Shown: one piece after another, positions 17,714 through 25,887 of the stretch
Layout: each line of letters begins with the position of its first letter
How positions within the stretch are numbered: position 1 is the stretch's first letter
Assembly (NCBI GenBank): GCA_016706225.1
Contig: JADJKB010000022.1
Coordinates: forward strand, 806,001-870,000
Length of the DNA: 64,000 bases
Reading direction: 5' to 3'
Origin: Myxococcales bacterium
GTDB taxonomy: Bacteria; Myxococcota_A; Polyangia; Polyangiales; Polyangiaceae
Position numbers and translations under genes: made by a program
Notes under the pieces: model-generated
Databases searched by the model: none
Seen by the model: only the letters and a program-made list of their open reading frames with translations
What the model was told of the DNA's origin: nothing

Positions 17714-18865
17714 ATGCGGCTACGAGGCTGGGTTTCGCTCGGGGCAATCGCGTGCGGGGTCTGGGTCGGCCAAGGCTGCGGCGGGGATCAGTTCACCGAC
17801 AGCAAGGGAACTGGCGCGGCAAGTGGGTCGGGCGGAGGCGCGGGTGACGGGGGCGGCGTGGGAGGCACGACCGGTGGCGCAGGCGGCGCGGCGGCGGGTG
17901 CGGGCGGTGCACCCGGCGGGGCCGCTGGTTCGGCGGCCGGTATGGGTGGCACGACCGGTGGCGCGGGCGGCGCGACGGGCGGCACCACCGGCACCGGCGC
18001 GACCGGAGGTCTGCCCGCGTGCAGCGGCAGCGGGGTCTGTGCGCCGGCGGTCCCCGGAGGTTGGCAAGGGCCGCTCACCATCGTCGACGCCAACAGCAAG
18101 ACGGCACCCGCTTGTGGTGGTGGTTATCCGAACGAGATCTTCGTCGCGCACAATCAGCTGAGTGGCAGTGCGCCGGCTCCGGGCTGTTCGTGTGTGTGCG
18201 ACGGCAGCAGTGCCACGTGCAAGAGCGTGCAGGTTGCTGCCTACAACAACGCGGGGTGTACGGGTGCGACCTGCTGTGCAGGCACCCCCTGCACTACCGT
18301 GACCCTCAATTCGGGTGCCTGTGTGCAAGGCGGAACTTCCCTCTGCTCTGCTGTCTCTCACGCCATCATCAGCGCCACCACCACGCCTTGCACACCAGCC
18401 GTGGACGCGAACCTCGACAACATCGCGTGGACCCGCAGCATCCGAGGCTGCGCCCCCGCCGCTCAGGGCAACTGCGGCTCGTCCGGGACCTGTGTGCCAA
18501 ACCCTGCCGCGCCGACCACAGGAAAGCTGTGTATCAGCAAGGACGGGAACCAGCCCTGCTCGGGTGCATACACGCAGGCGATCCACACCTGGAAGACAGA
18601 CGACAAACGCGGCTGCGCCATCGGCTCGTGCGGCTGCACGTCGCCGGCGTGCGGCTCGATTCAGCCCTTCGGCGCCTTGAACTGCACCGGCACGCCAATG
18701 GGAAGTGACGCGGTGCCCCTGGCCTGCAACACCGCCATCCCGAGCGCGGGCGTCATGTCCATGAAATACACGGCCCTGGCAAAACCGACCTGTGCTCCAA
18801 CCGGCGGTCCCAAGGCAAGCGGTGAGCTTCAGCAGCAAGAGCTGACGGTCTGCTGTTTGCCGTGA
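17714..18865 (+). CDS. Cys-rich lipoprotein with Gly-rich linker, unknown function
   Basis: The likely start is ATG 17714 rather than the GTG three codons upstream, giving 383 aa. The signal peptide ends in a lipobox-like GQGC (Cys23). Residues about 35-100 are a Gly/Ala/Thr low-complexity linker built of GGTTGGAGGA-like units. The C-terminal 280 residues hold many cysteines in closely spaced pairs (CSCVC, CTGATCCAG, CGCTSPAC), suggesting a disulfide-bonded extracellular domain. It is read divergently from the liv operon. Similar linker lipoproteins recur in this window at 38705, 54243 and 63517. No family is recognised. Confidence 0.8.
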   Translation: MRLRGWVSLGAIACGVWVGQGCGGDQFTDSKGTGAASGSGGGAGDGGGVGGTTGGAGGAAAGAGGAPGGAAGSAAGMGGTTGGAGGATGGTTGTGATGGLPACSGSGVCAPAVPGGWQGPLTIVDANSKTAPACGGGYPNEIFVAHNQLSGSAPAPGCSCVCDGSSATCKSVQVAAYNNAGCTGATCCAGTPCTTVTLNSGACVQGGTSLCSAVSHAIISATTTPCTPAVDANLDNIAWTRSIRGCAPAAQGNCGSSGTCVPNPAAPTTGKLCISKDGNQPCSGAYTQAIHTWKTDDKRGCAIGSCGCTSPACGSIQPFGALNCTGTPMGSDAVPLACNTAIPSAGVMSMKYTALAKPTCAPTGGPKASGELQQQELTVCCLP

Positions 18866-18931
18866 GAATTTCTTGTTTCTTGTCTCGGTGGAAATCTTGT
18901 TTTTCGGAGTCTTTGTCGCGACCACCGAACT
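18866..18931. repeat. Degenerate partial copies of the 51-bp island repeat
   Basis: Directly after the lipoprotein stop, the motif ttcttgtttcttgtctcg and the motif cgaccaccgaactg occur in imperfect form, immediately ahead of a full repeat at 18932. The block looks like a decayed tandem array of the same unit. GC is lower than in the flanks. Confidence 0.6.
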
Positions 18932-18982
18932 GGAGTTCTTGTTTCTTGTCTCGACCACCGAACTGCCCTGCGACTGTTCCAA
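18932..18982. repeat. 51-bp direct repeat, left copy
   Basis: The 51 bases running from ggagttcttgtttcttg to gactgttccaa recur at 20534-20584 in the same orientation with two mismatches by my count (t/c in the middle and c/g near the end). The two copies bracket about 1.55 kb containing transposase debris, gene fragments and vapBC. They may mark recombination or insertion boundaries. Confidence 0.85.
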
Positions 18983-18986
18983 TGGC

Positions 18987-19094
18987 AAAGCCTTGCTCCG
19001 GCGCAGTTTCAAAATCGACGTCGAGCGCTGTGAATGCGGCGGCCGCATGAAGCTCAAGGCACTCGTCATGACCAGCGCTGGCATCGAGCGCCAA
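18987..19094 (+). pseudogene. C-terminal remnant of an IS91/IS801-type transposase
   Basis: The frame encodes about 36 residues including ALLRRSFKIDVERCECGGRM and LKALVMTSAGIER. This pattern, a hydrophobic/Arg stretch, then xxDVxRCxxCGGRM and a short LxALV(M/I) tail, is the zinc-finger C-terminus of Y2 (IS91-like) transposases found widely in proteobacteria. Nothing of the rest of the transposase (catalytic HUH and Tyr motifs) is present upstream; instead there is repeat DNA. It is a relic, not a working element. The family assignment is from memory and moderately sure. Confidence 0.55.
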
Positions 19095-19098
19095 GACA

Positions 19099-19356
19099 TG
19101 GGTCCAAACCGGGGTGGTCGGCCTGGTCGCCGGAGGCCTGGTCACGCTCTACGGATTGGTGCTGGCGGTGGGAGGGGCTTCGCAAGCCGACGAAATCGAG
19201 AGCTCGTGCGCTGCCAAGTGCAACTCAAGTCAAGAGCGGGAGATTCAAAGCCGGCGGATGAACGCTCGAGTGGGAACGGTCGTCGCTGCGGCCGGAGGAG
19301 GCCTGATGGCGGGAGGGGGTGTCGTCCTTTTGCTGGTCCCGGTGAAGTCAGCAACG
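19099..19356 (+). pseudogene. Fragment of a PEGA/TPR-type protein: C-terminal membrane hairpin
   Basis: In a different frame from the transposase relic, residues VVGLVAGGLVTLYGLVLAV and, about 50 residues later, VGTVVAAAGGGLMAGGGVV form two hydrophobic helices separated by a short loop with CAAKC. This helix-Cys loop-helix tail is common at the end of myxobacterial PEGA or TPR envelope proteins. No start codon with a plausible N-terminal domain lies upstream, and the frame runs into unrelated sequence. A small two-span protein from GTG 19114 is the alternative reading. Confidence 0.45.
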
Positions 19357-19455
19357 GAGGGTGACTCTCTAGGGCGCTTCGGAGCAAACCTCCGCGTGCA
19401 AGCGCGCTTCGCGCCGCACGACCCGGCCCCGGCGATCGCGAGATCGCGCCGACCT

Positions 19456-19641
19456 TCAGGGCGGCAGCACGGTGAAGCCAGCGAGATCGGCGGCGGTCCT
19501 CAGCTCGTCGTCGTAGCAGACGAACCACCGGCCTCGCGGCTGCCCACGGCAGTAGATCATGGCCGCACCGAGCTGAAACGCATCCGCCGCGCGCAGCGGG
19601 TACTTGGTGCTCGCGTGGACCGACAGGCGCCAACGCCTGGG
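19456..19641 (-). pseudogene. C-terminal fragment of a second PIN-domain (VapC-type) toxin
   Basis: Read on the minus strand, the codons give YPLRAADAFQLGAAMIYCRG, then WFVCYDDELRTAADLAGF and TVLPP before a TGA at 19456-19458. The RAADAxQLxAA motif, the later DDxL and the FTVLP ending are the last third of PIN ribonuclease toxins. No N-terminal PIN part with the first catalytic Asp is found upstream, so it is a truncated gene. It is distinct from the intact vapC at 19711. It abuts an RDD fragment on the other strand. Confidence 0.6.
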
Positions 19642-19680
19642 CGACCTGGCGGCGCAGACGCTGGTGATACGCGACGGGCG
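19598..19680 (+). pseudogene. C-terminal fragment of an RDD-family membrane protein
   Basis: The plus-strand codons give LVLAWTDRRQRLGDLAAQTL and VIRDG, matching the end of RDD-family integral membrane proteins (RRQRLGDLxAxTxVV). The preceding transmembrane segments are absent. It overlaps the end of the PIN fragment by about 40 nt on the opposite strand, so a join between two unrelated broken genes lies close to 19600-19640. Confidence 0.45.
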
Positions 19681-19710
19681 CCGAGCTCGAGCGAACCCTG
19701 TGAAGCGCCG

Positions 19711-20157
19711 TCAGCGCTCGGAGCCCTCGACGAGAGGGTTCGCTGTTCTCAGCGGGGCGAAGCGGTTGAAGTCACGGTCGGCGGTCCAGAGCTCCGCGAC
19801 TCCGTGCGCGATGCACAGCGCAGCAATGCGTGCGTCGTGGACCTTGGCCCCGCTGACCTGGGATGACTGGAGCAGAGCTGCCAGGGAATCCCAGTATCCC
19901 TCCTCTTCGGAGAGTAGTCGGACGGCGGGCGAGCCCAGCCACTGACTGGCTTGCTCGAGCGCGAGATCGAGCGGTGTCGGTGCCTTGTAGATCCGAGCGT
20001 TGGTGACGTTGGCCACGAACTCGTGGATACACGGCCAGGGCAGCGCCCAGCGCGTTCCACCCTCGACCAACTGGCGCACCACCTGCACGGCGCGATCGTG
20101 GAACGGGGAGTCGCTTCGGTGCGAGTACACCAGGATGTTGGTGTCGACGGCGATCAC
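19711..20157 (-). CDS. vapC: PIN-domain ribonuclease toxin VapC
   Basis: This 148-aa protein starts at GTG 20157, overlapping the antitoxin stop by 4 nt (GTGA). It keeps all PIN acidic residues: Asp5 (AVDTNILVY), Glu46 (IHEFVANV), Asp108 (KVHDARIAALC) and Asp127/Asp129 (TADRDF). VapC toxins cleave specific RNAs and are held inactive by VapB. The gene looks intact and functional, unlike its broken surroundings, which suggests it arrived by transfer or is kept by addiction. RNA target unknown. Confidence 0.9.
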   Translation of the reverse strand: MIAVDTNILVYSHRSDSPFHDRAVQVVRQLVEGGTRWALPWPCIHEFVANVTNARIYKAPTPLDLALEQASQWLGSPAVRLLSEEEGYWDSLAALLQSSQVSGAKVHDARIAALCIAHGVAELWTADRDFNRFAPLRTANPLVEGSER

Positions 20158-20411
20158 GCGCCGCGCCCTTCGTACGTCAGGTCGCGCAGCCGATCGCTGT
20201 CAGTCCATTCGAGCCCCTCGACGAGGCCCCCGCCACCGAACGAACAGTCCTTCATTCGGTACCGGTCGGCCGTCGGCCGCTCGCGTTGGAGTATTTCGCT
20301 GAGGCCCTCGAGCAAGAGCGCGCGAAGCGAGGTCTTGCGCTCACGCGCGAGTTTCTTGGCGCGTTGGAACAGGCTGTCGGGGATATCCAACGAAGTACGC
20401 ATTATGCTCAT
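20154..20411 (-). CDS. vapB: VapB-type antitoxin
   Basis: This 85-aa protein starts at ATG 20411 (MSIMRTSLDI); a second ATG lies 3 codons in. The N-terminal pattern TSLDIPDSLFQRAKKLARER followed by TSLRALLLEGL is a ribbon-helix-helix DNA-binding fold, and the acidic/aromatic C-terminal tail (about 50-85) would wrap VapC. It precedes vapC in the canonical order. Autoregulation is likely through the inverted repeat directly upstream. Confidence 0.85.
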   Translation of the reverse strand: MSIMRTSLDIPDSLFQRAKKLARERKTSLRALLLEGLSEILQRERPTADRYRMKDCSFGGGGLVEGLEWTDSDRLRDLTYEGRGA

Positions 20412-20429
20412 GCATATCTCATGATATGC
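20412..20429. promoter_or_regulatory. Inverted repeat at vapB start, probable autoregulatory operator
   Basis: A perfect 6-bp inverted repeat (GCATAT, 6-nt spacer, ATATGC) lies immediately upstream of the vapB ATG in an AT-rich patch that stands out from the GC-rich flanks. VapBC complexes usually bind such sites at their own promoter. A promoter hexamer was not identified with confidence. Confidence 0.5.
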
Positions 20430-20533
20430 GCTTATGCAACGACTTCGGTCAGCGCCGAAGGCGGCCGCGCGCCAGCCGCAGCGCTGCGGCCGTCACCCGG
20501 GCTCAATCAGCAAGCCGGGCGCACGTCCTTCTC

Positions 20534-20584
20534 GGAGTTCTTGTTTCTTGCCTCGACCACCGAACTGCCGTGCGACTGTTCCAA
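20534..20584. repeat. 51-bp direct repeat, right copy
   Basis: This is the second copy of the repeat at 18932-18982, same orientation, two mismatches by my count. It lies about 120 bp upstream of vapB, so vapBC and the gene fragments sit between the two copies. Confidence 0.85.
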
Positions 20585-20696
20585 GCGGGTGAAACAGCCG
20601 GCGCCGGGCCCGGCCGGTTTTCGCACTCGGGTCTTCGTTCCAGTACGTGATCTGATCGTGCCAAGACCCCGGGTGCGGTTCCGGGGCGGCCTGCGG

Positions 20697-20739
20697 CCGG
20701 GCCCACGCATGAGCCGTGACCCGGAACGTCCGGGCCCGG
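20697..20739. terminator. GC-rich hairpin downstream of the barrel gene
   Basis: CCGGGCCC at 20697-20704 pairs with GGGCCCGG at 20732-20739, with a smaller CCGG/CCGG hairpin possible inside. It lies 23 nt after the stop of the minus-strand barrel gene, where a terminator is expected, but no clear U-run follows. Confidence 0.35.
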
Positions 20740-20761
20740 TTGTCATGAGTACGGCCCCCGC

Positions 20762-21814
20762 TCAGAACGCGATCGGCACGTCGATCTGGATGATGTGGTT
20801 CGAGTCGTACGTGTCGCCGTCGCCCTGGGGTTTGTCCAGGAAGCGCGCGTAGGCGATGCCCGGCCGGAGCCACATGCTCTCGCCGACCTTCAGGTGAAGC
20901 CGCGGTCCGATCGCAACGCTCAAGTTGTCGGCGGTCGAGTTCTTCGCCTCCACCGGCGGTTGTTTCGGCTTCGACAGCCAGCGCTGGTAGTTGAGCTCGG
21001 CACCGATCGACAGCTCGGGGATCACGAAGTACCCGACGTGCAGACCGCTCGTGAAGTTGGTCTTCGACTTGTCCGGATTGACCTTGTCCCCCTTCACGCG
21101 CATGAGCTGGAGCACCGTAACCTCGGCTTGAATGGTGAGGTTGCTCGCCACATACGCAAAACCCACGCCGGGAAACGGCGTGAAGTAGTTGGTCGCGAAC
21201 ATGGCGTTGTCCATGTAGCGACGCGCGCCCATGCCCCCGGCAAGCGCCACGGACTTCTCGGCGTTCGGGCTGTTTCCACCGTTCGAGCCCAGCGGTAACG
21301 CCAGTCCCAGAAACAAGCCGAGTTTCATCTCGGGGCTGAGCGCGATGCCGTAGAGCCCACCAATCACCGGGTTCAGGAACGCAGAGCCGCTGGCACCACC
21401 AGGAGGATCCGACGGTGAGTGTGTCACGTACCCGAGCCGTACGAGCGGCGCGAAGTCCGGCGTCACTTTGTACGCGAAGAGCAGGGACGTCGCGATGATG
21501 TTGCCACCAGAGTCGGCGCCCTTCGGTTTGTACATCTGGATCGACGTGTCGAGGCGGGCGACGTTGCCCGGCGCGATGGGGCGCAACTGCCAGGGCAACG
21601 AGTACGGGGGCTTCTTGGGTTTCGCCTCGGCGGTTGCGGCTTCCGTCGGCGCAGCTTTGGGAGCGGCTTCCGTTGTTACCGCCGGTGTCTCGTCCGCGGG
21701 GGCTGCACCGTCCGTGGGGGCTGCACCGTCCGCGGGTGCCGCGTCATCTTGCGCGCTGGCGACACCAGCTCCGAGCACCAAAGCCAACGAGATGGGAACG
21801 ATTGCAGCCCTCAT
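20762..21814 (-). CDS. Probable outer-membrane beta-barrel protein
   Basis: This 350-aa protein has a signal peptide (cleavage after GVASAQ, residue about 22), an Ala/Pro/Thr/Glu-rich linker with repeated DGAAPADGAAPT-like units to about residue 70, then alternating hydrophobic beta strands (ATSLLFAYKVTPDFAPLVRL, LSIGAELNYQRWL, LWLRPGIAYARF-type) and a C-terminal aromatic residue (IQIDVPIAF), the usual signal for barrel insertion. A GGAGG site lies upstream of ATG 21814. No specific transporter family is recognised. Confidence 0.75.
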   Translation of the reverse strand: MRAAIVPISLALVLGAGVASAQDDAAPADGAAPTDGAAPADETPAVTTEAAPKAAPTEAATAEAKPKKPPYSLPWQLRPIAPGNVARLDTSIQMYKPKGADSGGNIIATSLLFAYKVTPDFAPLVRLGYVTHSPSDPPGGASGSAFLNPVIGGLYGIALSPEMKLGLFLGLALPLGSNGGNSPNAEKSVALAGGMGARRYMDNAMFATNYFTPFPGVGFAYVASNLTIQAEVTVLQLMRVKGDKVNPDKSKTNFTSGLHVGYFVIPELSIGAELNYQRWLSKPKQPPVEAKNSTADNLSVAIGPRLHLKVGESMWLRPGIAYARFLDKPQGDGDTYDSNHIIQIDVPIAF

Positions 21815-22118
21815 GATCGACTACCTCCTGGCGTTGCCAGCGTGAGATGGGTTTCGAGCGTGACCCCGACGCGCGGGGCCAACTCGGAGCCTGTTTCGCA
21901 CGGCGGCCCTACAAGGCGCATGCCCAGAATTTGGGGCACATGACATCGCTCAGCTCGATCACCGGATCGCCGCAAAATCAACTCACTGGATAGCCAAGTC
22001 CGGTGAGAGCCCCGGCTGATATTCTGCGCATGACCCGCGTCTTCACGGCACGATTTGCGCGAAACGAAGCCCGGACAACAACGGAGGGTCCGCCAGAAAC
22101 GGCGTGCGCCGTGCGCGA
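21815..22118. other. Intergenic stretch upstream of the barrel gene
   Basis: These 304 bases separate two minus-strand genes and should hold the barrel gene's promoter and any terminator of the kinase gene. It contains some AT-rich patches (around 21930-22020), but no promoter, riboswitch or RNA gene that I can support. Confidence 0.5.
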
Positions 22119-24179
<2,061 letters not shown>

Positions 24180-24284
24180 GGTCTCTTTCGCACCCGAGCT
24201 CCGCGGGCGCCGAACCCTCAGCTTAACCCAAGCCGGACGACCCGGCTTGACGCCCGCCCTGTTCGGCCCGACGAAGCGCGAGGC

Positions 24285-24593
24285 ATGAACAAACGGCTGG
24301 AGATGCTGGAGAAGCTGGTCGAAGGCGGCAAGGCCGACTCGTTTGCGCGCTACGCGCTGGCGATGGAATACAAAAAGGCAGAACGCCCCGACGACGCGCT
24401 CACGACGTTCGAGGCGCTGCGTGCGGCCGATCCGGACTATCTGCCGATGTACTTGATGGCTGGTCAGCTGCTCATCGACAATCGCCGGGGTGATGAGGCC
24501 AAGGTGTGGCTCAGCGCGGGGGTCGAGCTCGCAAAAAAACAGGGCGAGAGCAAGGCCGTCGCGGAGCTCGAGGCCGCGCTCGCGGTGGCCTGA
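24285..24593 (+). CDS. Small TPR-like protein, unknown function
   Basis: The start is ATG 24285, giving 102 aa. The whole protein is three to four amphipathic helices with TPR spacing: SFARYALAMEYKKAERPDDA, then ALRAADPDYLPMYLMAGQLL and RGDEAKVWLSAGVELAKKQG. A similar short TPR protein is common in myxobacteria as far as I recall. It lies between two minus-strand genes, divergent from the kinase at 24179 and convergent with the patatin, so it has its own promoter. Confidence 0.8.
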   Translation: MNKRLEMLEKLVEGGKADSFARYALAMEYKKAERPDDALTTFEALRAADPDYLPMYLMAGQLLIDNRRGDEAKVWLSAGVELAKKQGESKAVAELEAALAVA

Positions 24594-24609
24594 GGCATCG
24601 CAAGAAGGC

Positions 24610-25875
24610 TCAGCCGACCGCTGGCGGAGGCAGCGACCAGCCGCTGCCCTCGCGACCGCCACCCTCGATCGGCGCGTCGTCCTCGGCCGCACCGAGAAAA
24701 TCGAGGATCTCGGCGCGGCGCGCGTGGGCGTCGCTGCGCCCCAGATCGATCAGGCGGCGTGCAAAACCGCCATCGAACAGCAGGTAGCTGGCGAGATCGG
24801 CGTCGTCGATGCGACCGACGTCGATCAACCGGAGTAGTTGTTTGGTCACGAGGGGACCCCCGCGCAGCTTGCCGGCGCGCATGTACTCGGCCGCAATCTT
24901 TCCAATGCCCTCGGTGGGCCGCACCACGAGTGTCTCGATGGGACGAAAGCTGTGACCGCCGCGCATCAAGGCAGCCTCGTTCAACTTGTCGACGAAGTCG
25001 GGGCCGAAGCTCGCCTCCCCGCTCTGCATCAGATCGTTCAGCAGGTTCACGAACCCGAGATCGTTGTCGAGGTGGTCGAGCAAGAGCGCGTTCATGATCT
25101 TGCCGAGCAGCATGGTGGCACTGGGTGAAGCCAGCGGTCCGGTCTTGGCGTGAGCCACACCCCGCACCAGTCGCGAAGTACCAACTACCAGGACGTGGGT
25201 GGCGCCCAGGCGGATTGCTGGGGCGATGGGGGTGTTCTGGCGCACTCCGCCGTCGACGTAGAGCTGGCTGCCAATCTGCACCGGCGGAAACAAAAGTGGA
25301 ATGGCCGCCGACGCCAGCGCGTGCTGCGGGCCGATGCGCTCGGAGCGGATCAGCGTGCGGGGCGGGGCCCGCGTCGGCAGCGAGGTCGTGGGCGCCGTCT
25401 GCATGAAGATCACGGTGCGGCCCGTCGCGACCTCGGTCGCGGACACACTCAATGCCTTGAGCACGTTGGCCTTCAGCGTGCGGGTCACCGCGCGCCAGGG
25501 CACCTCACGCTGCACCAGGCGCGCCATCGGCGACACATCGAAGAGCCCGGCCCCACTGCCGCCACCGTAGAGCACGCGCGGGAGGCTGACGGCTTGGCGC
25601 CAGCCGAAGCCGAGCACGTCATCGAGCGCCAAACCCGACCAGACGTCGACCAGGCGGCGCATGCCCAAGACCGGATCGCCCATGTGCGCCGCCAGGTAGG
25701 CGCTGTTGATCGCGCCCACGCTGGTGCCGCAGATCACGTCCACGCGCGGCGGCGCACCGCGCATGCGGGCCAGCTCGTCGAACAGGTACCAGAGGACACC
25801 GACCTCGTACGCGCCGCGGGCTCCGCCTCCAGATAGGATGACCGCGAGCCTCCGGTGTTGGGGCTTCTCCGTCAC
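24610..25875 (-). CDS. Patatin-like phospholipase
   Basis: This 421-aa protein starts at GTG 25875. It has the patatin oxyanion motif GGGARG (16-21), the nucleophile elbow GTSVG with Ser52, and the catalytic Asp208 in DGGVRQNTP. No signal peptide is seen, so it is probably cytoplasmic or membrane-associated. Family members hydrolyse acyl chains from phospholipids. The C-terminal 150 residues, including ADLASYLLFDGGFARRLIDL, are helical and not part of the core fold. It ends 16 nt from the small TPR gene on the other strand and starts 12 nt after the kinase/ATPase at 25888, so cotranscription is possible. Confidence 0.9.
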   Translation of the reverse strand: MTEKPQHRRLAVILSGGGARGAYEVGVLWYLFDELARMRGAPPRVDVICGTSVGAINSAYLAAHMGDPVLGMRRLVDVWSGLALDDVLGFGWRQAVSLPRVLYGGGSGAGLFDVSPMARLVQREVPWRAVTRTLKANVLKALSVSATEVATGRTVIFMQTAPTTSLPTRAPPRTLIRSERIGPQHALASAAIPLLFPPVQIGSQLYVDGGVRQNTPIAPAIRLGATHVLVVGTSRLVRGVAHAKTGPLASPSATMLLGKIMNALLLDHLDNDLGFVNLLNDLMQSGEASFGPDFVDKLNEAALMRGGHSFRPIETLVVRPTEGIGKIAAEYMRAGKLRGGPLVTKQLLRLIDVGRIDDADLASYLLFDGGFARRLIDLGRSDAHARRAEILDFLGAAEDDAPIEGGGREGSGWSLPPPAVG

Positions 25876-25887
25876 GAAGCGCGCACG

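Larger units (their letters stand above)
20430..20761. other. Non-coding stretch between vapB and the barrel gene
   Basis: It holds the right 51-bp repeat (20534-20584) and very GC-rich palindromic sequence (for example gccggcgccgggcccggccgg-like at about 20600). No open frame here resembles a known protein. Vegetative promoters for vapBC would lie at its left end. Confidence 0.6.

Noticed and set aside
18866..18982. Possible CRISPR-like array of short repeats
   Set aside because: Units are degenerate, have no uniform spacers, and there are no cas genes; it is a decayed tandem copy of the 51-bp repeat.
19114..19866. Single 250-aa protein spanning the island fragments
   Set aside because: Only the first 80 residues look protein-like (two membrane helices); the rest is antisense to PIN fragments and vapC.
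20493..20873. Minus-strand open frame upstream of vapB
   Set aside because: It is Arg/Pro/Gly-rich, includes the repeat, and overlaps the barrel gene end; no domain is seen.
24180..24692. N-terminal extension of the kinase at 22119-24179
   Set aside because: The upstream frame lacks kinase features and overlaps the small TPR gene; ATG 24179 starts a normal kinase N-terminus.
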